This document shows, piece after piece, positions 6,521 through 13,592 of a DNA stretch of 19,746 nucleotides (the first letter of the stretch is position 1; the number at the start of each line of letters is the position of its first letter). The position numbers and the translations under genes are program-made. The stretch comes from JBDTSW01 sp039930945 (GTDB lineage Bacteria > Actinomycetota > Thermoleophilia > Solirubrobacterales > 70-9), in the NCBI GenBank assembly GCA_039930945.1, contig JBDTSW010000032.1, positions 1-19,746 of the forward strand, read 5' to 3'. Under the pieces are notes generated by a model. That model saw nothing but the letters and a program-made list of their open reading frames with translations, searched no databases and had not been told where the DNA came from.

Positions 6521-8200
6521 TCAGGATAGGGAGGCGCCGTCACCGTCGGTGCTCCGGCGGACCGCTTCGCGGATGTCGCGCAGCGGCTCCGGGCTGCGCA
6601 CGTCTGGGACGGCGTCGAAGTTATGCGCCGGCGGCGGCGAGAGCGTGAACCACTCGAGCGTCGAACCGGCCCACGGGTCATGCCCGGCACGGCGGCCGTT
6701 GCGGTAGTCGTGGGCGACGCCGCCGAGGGCGACGAAGGCGCCGATGACGAAGGCGAGAGCCGCGATCGAGGCGATCGCGTTGAGCGCGCTCAGGCCGGCG
6801 CCGCCCGGGTACTCGAAGACGTCGACGGTCTGGCCCTCGAGGCCGGCAAGGAACATCGTGATCGCGTAGACGTGGATGCCGGCCAGCATCATCAGCAGGG
6901 CGAAGTTGGCGATTCCCTGTCCGAGCAAGCGGCCGGTCATCTTCGGCAGCCAGTAGTGCAGCGCTGCGAGGCCGCCGAACACGGCCCCTCCGGCGAGCAC
7001 GTAGAGGGTGTCCGCCTGCGAGGCCGTCGTGTTGGCGAGCTGCCAGCCCACCGGGATCACCGAGTAGGCGAGCTCGCCCGCGAGGCCGAAGGCCAGTGTC
7101 GAGATCGCGGCGACGGCGTAGAACAGAGGGGTGTTGAGGCGCACTGCCCCGCGCCACAGAGTCGCCACCCAGACGAAGATCAACACCCCGATGGGGACGA
7201 CCAGCGCCAGCGCGAAGCCCATCGCCATGTAGGTCCAGCCCTCGGGAATCGGCGCCGAGTACATGTTCTGCATCCACGCCAGCGGCGCCAGCACCCCGAT
7301 CGCGATCATCGAGGCCGCGACCGCGCGGTGGCTGAAGATCGGCTTGCGCGCCATCGTCGGCAGGATCTCGGAGACGACTCCCGCAGCGAAGAGGACGACG
7401 ATCGCGTAGATGCCGCTGACGAAGATGTACGCGAGGTGCCCGTAGAGCAGCGGCGCTCCGCCCTCGCCCGCCTCGAAGAAGACGCCGTCGAACTGGCGGT
7501 CGATGGTCAGCATCGCCAGCGCCGCCAGCATCACCGGGCCGATGAACAGCAGCAGGTAGCCGATCACCGCCGCCGCCCAACTGAACAGCGGCATCCGCCG
7601 CCAGGCCATGCCCGGCGCGCGCATGTTTCGCAGGGTGACGACCAGGTTGATCGCGGAGCAGACGAATCCGGTGACGGCGAGGGCGACGCCCATGATCCAG
7701 TTGTCGATCCCCCGGCCGGGATTGAAGGCCGTGTCCGAGAGCGGGGCGAGGCCGAGCGTGCCGCCGTCTCCCGGCGTGTAGGCGAAGCTCGCGTAGAGGA
7801 CGACGCCACCGGCGATGTAGAGCCAGGCCCCGAGCAGGTTGAGCCGGGGCAGGGCCACGCCGCGGGCGCCGATCTGCAAGGGCACGATGTAGCTGATCAT
7901 GCCGAGCACGATCGGGATGCAGAAGAGGACGGCGAAGGTGGCGCCCGAGGCCGACAGCAGGCGGCCGAAGATCTCGGGCTTGATGATCGTCGAGTCGGGA
8001 ACGAACAGCTGCACTCGCATCAGCGCGAACTGGGTCAGCGCCAGTACCAAGAACGTCAGCGCTGCGCCGAGGTAGAGCTTTGCCACCGACTTGTGGTCAG
8101 CGCTGGTGACGCGGGTCGCCCAGTCGGGGCGGCTGGACGCGACTCCGTCGCGAACGACGAGCTCGGGACGGGCCTCGGTCGCGGCCGGCGATGGGGTCAC
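6521..8200 (-). CDS. Cofactor-less heme-copper oxidase subunit I homologue
   Basis: 559 residues, about twelve membrane helices, homologous to CtaD over its length. Shared features include ADHKSVAKLYLG at the N-terminus, YIVPLQIGAR, ARKPIF, ALHYWLPKMTGR and the C-terminal DPWAGSTLEW...SPPPAHNFD. Yet none of the metal ligands remains. Ser85 replaces the first heme a His, Ser262 the first CuB His, Gln311-Asn312 the CuB His pair, Asp397 the heme a3 His and Leu399 the second heme a His. The active-site Tyr is Ala266, the K-channel Lys is Leu340, the D-channel Asp is Gly114 and the propionate Arg pair is Val459-Asp460. No stops or frameshifts interrupt it. The start is GTG at 8200, overlapping the subunit II-like stop as GTGA. 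The protein is unlikely to bind heme or reduce oxygen; its role is unknown. An assembly platform or an electron-inert complex partner is conjecture. Confidence 0.9.
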   Translation of the reverse strand: MTPSPAATEARPELVVRDGVASSRPDWATRVTSADHKSVAKLYLGAALTFLVLALTQFALMRVQLFVPDSTIIKPEIFGRLLSASGATFAVLFCIPIVLGMISYIVPLQIGARGVALPRLNLLGAWLYIAGGVVLYASFAYTPGDGGTLGLAPLSDTAFNPGRGIDNWIMGVALAVTGFVCSAINLVVTLRNMRAPGMAWRRMPLFSWAAAVIGYLLLFIGPVMLAALAMLTIDRQFDGVFFEAGEGGAPLLYGHLAYIFVSGIYAIVVLFAAGVVSEILPTMARKPIFSHRAVAASMIAIGVLAPLAWMQNMYSAPIPEGWTYMAMGFALALVVPIGVLIFVWVATLWRGAVRLNTPLFYAVAAISTLAFGLAGELAYSVIPVGWQLANTTASQADTLYVLAGGAVFGGLAALHYWLPKMTGRLLGQGIANFALLMMLAGIHVYAITMFLAGLEGQTVDVFEYPGGAGLSALNAIASIAALAFVIGAFVALGGVAHDYRNGRRAGHDPWAGSTLEWFTLSPPPAHNFDAVPDVRSPEPLRDIREAVRRSTDGDGASLS

Positions 8201-9204
8201 GGCGTCGTCTCCTCCGCGGCCCTCGCTGCGGCTTCGGAGGCGGCCGCGACCTCGTCGCGGACGATCCCCTGGGCCTCGGCGATGCCGTCTGCCAGCGCTT
8301 CCACATACGCCTGGTAGGTGGTTGACTCGACCACCCGGACCCGGATGGCCATGGCCGGGTAGGAGGTGCCGTTGAATACCGTCGGACGGCCCTCGTAGAC
8401 CCCGACTTCGTCGGCCTTGAACCAGGTCTGGGCGACGGTGCCCGGGACCGCCTGCACCTGGCCGGTCAGGGACGGCACCCACCAGCCGTGGATGACGTCG
8501 GTCGAGGTGATGTTGACGACGACCGCGGTGTCGACCGGAACCGTCAGCTCGCCGTAGGAGAAGGTGCGCTGTCCGGGGACGCCACCCGGGTACTCGAACC
8601 GCCACAGCCATTGCTGGCCGATCGCCGAGATCTCCAGCGGCGTGCCCTCCGCGGGGATCTGGAGCGCCGGCCCGCCTCCGGGGGGCGCTTCGCTCAGGGT
8701 CGCTTCGTCCGCCGTGGCCGTCGCGGGCACGGAGACGCCCTTGACGCCAACCTGCGCCGTTCGCGATGCCGCCGCCGCCAGCCCGTCGGGGCCGCTGGGC
8801 TCGACCGTGCGGGCACTGTCGGTGAGCACGATCCCGAAGACGAAGATCGCCATCCCCCCGATGGCGAGAGCCACCGCGATCCGCGAGATCGCGTGGCGCC
8901 CGGCGGTGATCCGCGCGGGAGCCCGGCCGCGGCGCTCGCGGAAGCGCACGAGCGCGCCGATCAGGGCCACGTTGACGACCACGATGACGGCGATGGTGAC
9001 GGCGATCATCACCCAGTAGGCGGTCGACATGTCGTCGGTGTTCGGGGAGTGCGGGGGGTCCGGGCTGAGCTGGACGGCGCCCGCCGGAGCGGCGAGGATC
9101 GCCGGGGCCACCGCCGCCGCAACAGCAGCGCGGCGCGCCAACCGCAGGGCCACCGCGCGGGCGGAGGCGAGGCGGCCGCAGGACGTGTCTTCGCGGGGCG
9201 CCAA
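8197..9204 (-). CDS. Subunit II-like protein lacking the CuA site
   Basis: 335 residues from a TTG start; a TTG at 9141 (residue 22) would place a clean signal peptide at the N-terminus and is a good alternative. It has a signal segment ending near PAGA, then two membrane helices (about 62-85 and 107-127), a linker, and a C-terminal cupredoxin domain. Subunit II hallmarks remain: SPNTDD before the first helix, GQQWLWRFEYP at 196-206 (the aromatic electron-entry strand), VIHGWWVPSL at 237-246 and WFKADEVGVYEG at 261-272. The CuA loop C-x3-C-x3-H-x2-M is degraded: Pro274, Asn278 and Tyr282 replace the two Cys and the His, and only Met285 plus the upstream His239 survive. A binuclear copper centre cannot form. 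It is the first gene of the operon with the cofactor-less subunit I. Confidence 0.88.
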   Translation of the reverse strand: MAPREDTSCGRLASARAVALRLARRAAVAAAVAPAILAAPAGAVQLSPDPPHSPNTDDMSTAYWVMIAVTIAVIVVVNVALIGALVRFRERRGRAPARITAGRHAISRIAVALAIGGMAIFVFGIVLTDSARTVEPSGPDGLAAAASRTAQVGVKGVSVPATATADEATLSEAPPGGGPALQIPAEGTPLEISAIGQQWLWRFEYPGGVPGQRTFSYGELTVPVDTAVVVNITSTDVIHGWWVPSLTGQVQAVPGTVAQTWFKADEVGVYEGRPTVFNGTSYPAMAIRVRVVESTTYQAYVEALADGIAEAQGIVRDEVAAASEAAARAAEETTP

Positions 9205-9213
9205 GGCGCGAGC

Positions 9214-9219
9214 ATTCTA
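9214..9219 (-). promoter_or_regulatory. Putative -10 box (TAGAAT) of the pseudo-oxidase/ctaAB operon
   Basis: On the minus strand TAGAAT lies 9 bases upstream of the TTG at 9204, in the 77-base gap after the SDR gene. It matches the actinobacterial TAnnnT pattern. An ATG overlapping the box (9215) is in a different frame from the subunit II-like gene. Confidence 0.45.
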
Positions 9220-9281
9220 TGGGCCCGCGCGTCGGCTGCGCCGCCTGACGCCCGGCGCCGGGGATGGAGCCGGGCGAAGCC

Positions 9282-10268
9282 CTAGGCCAAGCCCTCGGCC
9301 CGGGCCCACTCGGCCGAGCGGCGAAGGCCCTCCGCGAGTCCGACCTGCGGCTCCCAGCCAAGCTCGGTGCGAATGCGTTCGGTGGAGACGGTGCCGCGCC
9401 GGTCGACGAAGGCCGGGGCGCGGGAGGTGAACGCCGGCGTTCGTCCCCGCAGTCGCGCGACCAACTCGGTCGCGGCGCCCGCGGCCTCGAGGATCGGCCG
9501 CGGCAGCGTGCGCGGCGCGGCGCCGCCGGCGATCTCGGCGATCCGCGCGAGATCGTCGGCGAAGGCGACCGGCGTCCCCTCCCAGGCGGCGTAGGCGCGG
9601 CCCGGGAGGCCGGCGTCGGCGCCGAGCAGGACCGCTTCGACCAGATCGTCGATGTAGACCGGGAGCATCACCCCGTCGCCGGGCGAGGGGACGGCGAGGG
9701 CGCCGCGGCGGGCGAGCTCGAGCGGGCGCACGATCCAGGGGATCGAGCGTGGCCCATAGACGTCCCCGGGCCGGATGACCACCGCGCCGCGCCGGGCCGC
9801 GAGCCGATCCGACGCCGACTTGGTGTCGATGTAGGGGATCCCGTAGGCACGGCGGAAGACGTCCTCGTCCTGCTCGCCGGCGTGGTCGTAGCCGTAGACG
9901 ACGACCGAGCTGATCTGGACGAAGCGGTCCACCCCCGCCTCGCGGGCGGCGTCGAGCATCGCTGCGGTTCCGGCGACGTTGACCCGGACGAACTCCTCCA
10001 TCGACCCCCACTCGTGCACGTGGGCGGCCGCATGGACGACGATCTCGGCCCCGTCGAGGGCCACCGCCACCGCGCCTCGGTCGCTGACGTCGGCGACGAA
10101 CGGCTCGGCGCCGACCCCGGCCACGCGCTCCGCCGCGCCGACGCTGACGTCGAGGCCCGCGACCGACGCTCGCTCGGCGACCAGCGCCGCACAGACGGCG
10201 CCGCCGATGAACCCGCCGGCGCCGGTCACCACCACCCGCGTTCCCTGAAAGCGCCCTGCGCCGGTCAC
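9282..10268 (-). CDS. NAD(P)-dependent epimerase/dehydratase (extended SDR)
   Basis: 328 residues, soluble. The N-terminal Rossmann fold shows VVVTGAGGFIGGAV (TGxxGxxG dinucleotide motif, residues about 12-25). An Asp follows the second strand (GLDVS), which favours NAD over NADP. The conserved HAAAHVHEWG and NVAGT segments follow, then the catalytic ISS serine region and the YxxxK pair in YIDTKSASD. RPGDVYGP is typical of the extended family. The substrate cannot be read from sequence; nucleotide-sugar or steroid/isoprenoid-type SDRs are possible. The GTG at 10268 gives the N-terminus just before the Rossmann strand; upstream in-frame codons overlap the divergent gene and are rejected. It is divergent from the PAP2-type gene and followed after 77 bases by the COX2-like gene. 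Confidence 0.88.
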   Translation of the reverse strand: MTGAGRFQGTRVVVTGAGGFIGGAVCAALVAERASVAGLDVSVGAAERVAGVGAEPFVADVSDRGAVAVALDGAEIVVHAAAHVHEWGSMEEFVRVNVAGTAAMLDAAREAGVDRFVQISSVVVYGYDHAGEQDEDVFRRAYGIPYIDTKSASDRLAARRGAVVIRPGDVYGPRSIPWIVRPLELARRGALAVPSPGDGVMLPVYIDDLVEAVLLGADAGLPGRAYAAWEGTPVAFADDLARIAEIAGGAAPRTLPRPILEAAGAATELVARLRGRTPAFTSRAPAFVDRRGTVSTERIRTELGWEPQVGLAEGLRRSAEWARAEGLA

Positions 10269-10274
10269 GCCCCT

Positions 10275-10282
10275 CTTATACT
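10275..10282. promoter_or_regulatory. Shared palindromic -10 element of a divergent gene pair (CTTATACT)
   Basis: The central TATA reads as TATACT on the plus strand, ending 9 bases before the TTG at 10292, and as TATAAG on the minus strand, ending 6 bases before the GTG at 10268. Only 23 bases separate the two start codons, so one AT-rich core probably serves both directions, with leaderless or near-leaderless messages. If the PAP2 gene instead starts at the ATG 10337, its leader would be about 45 bases. Confidence 0.5.
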
Positions 10283-10291
10283 CGCCGCGCC

Positions 10292-11299
10292 TTGAGCCGG
10301 GTTCTTGCCCACCGCCGACGCCCGCCCAGCAGGGGCATGCGCCTGGCCGTTCGCGCCGGGGCCGCCGCCGCCCTCGCCGCCGCCCTGGTGGTGCCGCCGA
10401 TGCGCCGTCGCTGGCGTGTGCCCGCGGCCGTGACCATGGCGGCGGTGGTGGCCGGGCCGCTTGCCCTGGCGGTGCTGAGGCCTCGCACCCCGCGCCGTGA
10501 CGTCGCCCTGTTCGCACTGCAGATGTGGGGCTTTGCGATGGCTCACGAGCTTCCCTACGACGACCCGCAGGCGCTTCGCCGGCGGCTGCACGTCCGCTAT
10601 CCGATTCGCGCCGACCGCTGGCTCGGCGCCGGGGACCTGCCGACAGTCCGCCTGCAGCGGGCGCTGGCCAAGGAGGGGGAGGTGACCACGCTCGACCGCG
10701 TGCTCAGCGCGGCCCACTGGGCCTGGTTTTTTCAACCGCACCTGTCGCTGGTCTACCTGCTCGTGCGCGACGGCGACCACTTCCCCCGCGCCGCCCGCCA
10801 GATGGCCGCGACCTACGACCTCGGCTGCGCGATCTACTTCCTGGTCCCGACCGCGCCGCCGTGGTGGGCGTCCCAGCAGGGGTACGTGGACGAGGAGCTG
10901 AAGCGGGTGCGCACCGGCGTGGCCGAGCAGGATCTCCCTCCCGGTTTGCGCCGGATCATGGTCGACGTCGGCGAGCAGGTCTGGGGGCGGGCCTGGCCGC
11001 GGCTGTTCGGGTCGCTCAACGGCAACCCGTGGGCGGCGATGCCCTCGCTTCACTTCGCCACCTCGCTGATGTCGGCGCTGCTGCTCGCGGAGACAGGTCC
11101 GCTCGCCGGCGCGGCCGGCTGGGCCTACGCGCTATCGCTCGGGTTCGCGCTCGTCTACCTGGGCGAGCACTACCTGACCGACGTGCTGGCGGGAGCGGCG
11201 CTGGTGGCGATCGTCCGCAAGGGCGAGCCGCTGGCGGAGCCGTTGGTCGCGAGTGGGAACCGGGTGCTGCAGCGCCTCGAGCGCATCGCCAACGGCTGA
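10292..11299 (+). CDS. PAP2-family membrane phosphatase/phosphotransferase
   Basis: 335 residues from the TTG at 10292, or 320 from the ATG at 10337, which directly precedes the first hydrophobic segment. About six to seven membrane helices. The PAP2 active-site motifs are visible: PTAPPWW (186-192) in the place of the first motif, AMPSLHFATS with His254 for the second, and GEHYLTD with His293 and Asp297 for the third. This is the layout of the inositol phosphorylceramide synthase/PAP2_3 branch, enzymes that hydrolyse or transfer phospho-head groups of lipids at the outer membrane face. The substrate is unknown. It stands 52 bases upstream of an LPG-synthase-TM-like gene on the same strand, suggesting a lipid-related pair. 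Confidence 0.85.
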   Translation: MSRVLAHRRRPPSRGMRLAVRAGAAAALAAALVVPPMRRRWRVPAAVTMAAVVAGPLALAVLRPRTPRRDVALFALQMWGFAMAHELPYDDPQALRRRLHVRYPIRADRWLGAGDLPTVRLQRALAKEGEVTTLDRVLSAAHWAWFFQPHLSLVYLLVRDGDHFPRAARQMAATYDLGCAIYFLVPTAPPWWASQQGYVDEELKRVRTGVAEQDLPPGLRRIMVDVGEQVWGRAWPRLFGSLNGNPWAAMPSLHFATSLMSALLLAETGPLAGAAGWAYALSLGFALVYLGEHYLTDVLAGAALVAIVRKGEPLAEPLVASGNRVLQRLERIANG

Positions 11300-11350
11300 G
11301 CGAGCCCGCGGCGGCGTCCCGGGCGCCTCCCGCCGGGCTCGCCTGCGAGG

Positions 11351-12532
11351 ATGGAGCAGATGGCCGTGCCCGGCGCAGATCGACCGGTGGAGGGGGGGCA
11401 GGTCTCGGGCACCCAGCACGATGGCTCGGGAGCCGGCGACGAGAGCGAGGCCGAGGGCGAGCCCTCGTTCTTCGCCGACCCCAGGCGCCTGGTCCAGACC
11501 GGGCTGATCGTCGTCGTCCTGATCGGCGCGATCTACTTCCTGCTGCCCAACATCGTCGGGCTCGACGATGCGCTCTCCCAACTCCAGCGCGCCGACTGGG
11601 TGTGGATCACGGTCGCGCTGGCCTTCAACGTGCTCGCCTTCGCTTCCTATGTGGCGCTGTTCCGCGGGGTGGTCGGCGAAAGCACGCTGCACCTGGAGTG
11701 GAGCGAGTCGTACCAGATCACGATGGCCGGCCTGGCGGCCACGCGGCTGTTCTCGGCCGGCGGCGCGGGCGGCATCGCCCTCACCTACTGGGCGCTGCGC
11801 AAGGCCGGCATGCCCAGGCGCCAGTCGGCCTGCCGGATGGTCGCCTTCCTCGTCCTGCTCTACGCGGTCTACCTGCTGGCCCTGATCATCGACGGGGTGC
11901 TGCTGGAGACCGGCGTGCTCCACGGCCCCGACCCGGCGGGCCTGACGATCATCCCCGCCGCGATCGCCGGAGTCGTGATCCTGGTCTTGCTCGCGATCGC
12001 GCTGCTGCCGGAGGACTTCGAGCGCCGGATCTCGGCGGAGCGAGGCGGCCACGCCGGCGCCCTGCTGCGTCGCGTCACGACGGTCCCGGCGACGCTGGCG
12101 AGCGGCATCCGCACGGCGATCGACTTCGTTCGCAACCCGTCGCGGGGAGGATTGGCGATCGCCGGCGCCGTCGGCTTTTGGACGGCCAACATCGGCATCC
12201 TCTGGGCCGCCTTCCACGCCTTCGACGTCCAGGTCCCGCTCGGGGTGGTGATCCAGGGCTTCTTCATCGGCATGGTCGCCAACCTGATCCCGTTCGTGCC
12301 GGGGGGAGTGGGGGCCGTCGACGCCGGGATGATCGGCACCTTCGTGCTCTTCGGCCTGCCCGCCAGCGAGGTGTTCGCGGCCGTCCTCGTCTATCGCCTG
12401 ATCGCCTTCTGGCTGCCGATCCCGCCCGGGATCGTCGCCTTCTTCCAACTGCGGCGCACGGTCGCCCGCTGGGAGCAGGAGCGGGGCCGGGCGACTTCCA
12501 ATGCTTTACAAAATGAAGTAACGTATGCGTAG
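11351..12532 (+). CDS. LPG-synthase transmembrane-domain (flippase-like) protein
   Basis: 393 residues. A disordered acidic, Gly-rich N-terminus of about 40 residues is followed by seven to eight membrane helices with the family patterns of the UPF0104/lysylphosphatidylglycerol synthetase membrane domain. These include TRLFSAGGAGGIALTYWALRKAG in the middle helices and LIPFVPGGVGAVDAG near the C-terminus (the PGG-G motif). The soluble aminoacyl-transferase domain of true MprF is absent, so this is the membrane flippase-like part only, probably moving a lipid or lipid-linked glycan. A GAGG sits immediately before the ATG at 11351; the ATG at 11360 has better spacing and is an alternative start. 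It is likely cotranscribed with the PAP2-type gene. Confidence 0.86.
   Translation: MEQMAVPGADRPVEGGQVSGTQHDGSGAGDESEAEGEPSFFADPRRLVQTGLIVVVLIGAIYFLLPNIVGLDDALSQLQRADWVWITVALAFNVLAFASYVALFRGVVGESTLHLEWSESYQITMAGLAATRLFSAGGAGGIALTYWALRKAGMPRRQSACRMVAFLVLLYAVYLLALIIDGVLLETGVLHGPDPAGLTIIPAAIAGVVILVLLAIALLPEDFERRISAERGGHAGALLRRVTTVPATLASGIRTAIDFVRNPSRGGLAIAGAVGFWTANIGILWAAFHAFDVQVPLGVVIQGFFIGMVANLIPFVPGGVGAVDAGMIGTFVLFGLPASEVFAAVLVYRLIAFWLPIPPGIVAFFQLRRTVARWEQERGRATSNALQNEVTYA
12505..12531 (+). promoter_or_regulatory. AT-rich promoter/operator region of trxB
   Basis: An AT-rich patch overlaps the last codons of the preceding gene. TAACGT at 12519-12524 fits the TAnnnT -10 pattern and would give a leader of about 30 bases. 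An inverted repeat TTAC (12506-12509) and GTAA (12518-12521), separated by 8 bases, overlaps it and could bind a regulator. No GGAAT-type -35 of thiol-stress sigma factors is seen at the right place. Confidence 0.4.
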
Positions 12533-12562
12533 CGGATCGGCCAGCAAGGAGACTTGAGTGAG

Positions 12563-13573
12563 ATGAGCGAGCAGCGAGTGGAGAACGTGATCATTCTCGG
12601 AGGCGGCCCGGCCGGCTACACCGCCGCCCTGTACACGGCGCGCGCCGACCTCGCGCCGCTCCTGATCGAGGGCTTCCAGTGGGGCGGCCAGCTCCAGAAC
12701 ACGACCGACGTCGAGAACTACCCCGGCTATCCCGAGGGGGTCATGGGGCCCGAGATGATGCAGCAGTTCCGCGCCCAGGCGGAACGCTTCGGCACCCGCT
12801 TCGTCACCGACGACGCGACCCGGGTGGAGCTCTCCGACGGCGAGATCCAGCGCGTCTTCATCGATGACTCGGAGCACCAGGCCCGGACCGTGATCCTGGC
12901 GATGGGCGCTGAGCCTCGCCGGCTGGGCATCCCCGGGGAGCAGGAGCTTGCCGGCCGGGGCGTCTCAACCTGCGGCGTCTGTGACGGCGCCTTCTTCAAG
13001 GGCGAGAAGGTGGTCGTGATCGGCGGCGGCGACTCGGCGATGGAGGACGCGATCTTCATCTCCAAGTTCGCCTCGGAGCTGACGATCGTCCACCGCCGCG
13101 ACGAGTTCCGCGCCTCGAAGATCATGCTCGAGCGAGCGCGCGAGCGCGAGAACATCTCCTTCATGACCCCCTATGAGCCGCTCGAGTTCGTCGTCGGCTC
13201 AGACGGCAAGATCGCCGGGGTCCGGCTGCGCAACGCCGAGACCGGCGGCGAGTCGGAGCTCGAGGTAGGCGGCGCCTTCGTCGCCATCGGCCACGAGCCA
13301 CGGTCCGAGCTCGTCGAGGGGGTCGTCGAGACCGACCCCAACGGCTACGTGCTCACCCAGGCGGGCTCGACCCGGACCAACCTCGCGGGAGTGCTCGCCG
13401 TCGGCGACCTGGTCGACCACACCTATCGACAGGCCGTGACCGCCGCCGGCACCGGCTGCATGGGCGCCCTCGACGCCGAGTGGTACCTGCGAGACACCCC
13501 GCCTCCCGAGGCGCACTCGCAGCGCGACAGCGAGCCGACCGGGATCGCGCCGCCGGTCTCGACCGCCACCTAG
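12563..13573 (+). CDS. trxB: Thioredoxin reductase
   Basis: 336 residues. An FAD/NADPH flavoenzyme that reduces thioredoxin in the cytoplasm. Domain order: FAD-binding GGGPAGYTAA (13-22), then the NADPH domain with the redox disulfide CGVCDG (Cys137, Cys140; CATC is more usual), GGGDSAMED (154-162) and HRRDEFRAS (177-185; the two Arg select NADPH), and the closing FAD motif AVGDLVD (279-285). A Pro-rich, disordered tail of about 25 residues extends beyond the usual end. The ATG at 12563 was chosen over the TTG at 12554: AAGGAG at 12546-12551 is too near the TTG (2 bases) and 11 bases from the ATG. The start lies about 30 bases after the flippase-like gene. No thioredoxin gene is adjacent. Confidence 0.96.
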   Translation: MSEQRVENVIILGGGPAGYTAALYTARADLAPLLIEGFQWGGQLQNTTDVENYPGYPEGVMGPEMMQQFRAQAERFGTRFVTDDATRVELSDGEIQRVFIDDSEHQARTVILAMGAEPRRLGIPGEQELAGRGVSTCGVCDGAFFKGEKVVVIGGGDSAMEDAIFISKFASELTIVHRRDEFRASKIMLERARERENISFMTPYEPLEFVVGSDGKIAGVRLRNAETGGESELEVGGAFVAIGHEPRSELVEGVVETDPNGYVLTQAGSTRTNLAGVLAVGDLVDHTYRQAVTAAGTGCMGALDAEWYLRDTPPPEAHSQRDSEPTGIAPPVSTAT

Positions 13574-13592
13574 GGCTCGCCGCCGAGGGCGC

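Noticed and set aside
6521..8200. Nitric oxide reductase (NorB-type) or cbb3 oxidase identity for the subunit I-like protein
   Set aside because: Those families keep all six His ligands; the C-terminal SPPPAHNFD and N-terminal ADHK motifs are those of type A subunit I.
6623..8317. 564-codon open frame antisense to the subunit I-like gene
   Set aside because: Highly charged, low-complexity product (Arg, Asp, Gly, His) with no motif, typical of the mirror frame of a GC-rich membrane protein gene. Similar antisense frames at 4654-5832, 11132-12448 and 14459-15721 were rejected for the same reason.
6521..9204. Pseudogene interpretation of the ligand-free oxidase pair
   Set aside because: Both frames are uninterrupted, tightly coupled, and keep structural motifs while only functional residues are changed. 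Random decay would not spare the frame and the fold so selectively. It remains a possibility if homologues prove intact elsewhere.
9009..9215. ATG at 9215 as start of the subunit II-like gene
   Set aside because: It is out of frame by two bases with the recognised subunit II sequence; its product is an Arg/Pro-rich low-complexity peptide.
8201..9361. Upstream in-frame extension of the subunit I-like gene (over 380 codons)
   Set aside because: It runs antiparallel in composition to any known domain and overlaps the whole subunit II-like gene. The GTGA overlap at 8197-8200 and the start of recognisable similarity fix the true start.
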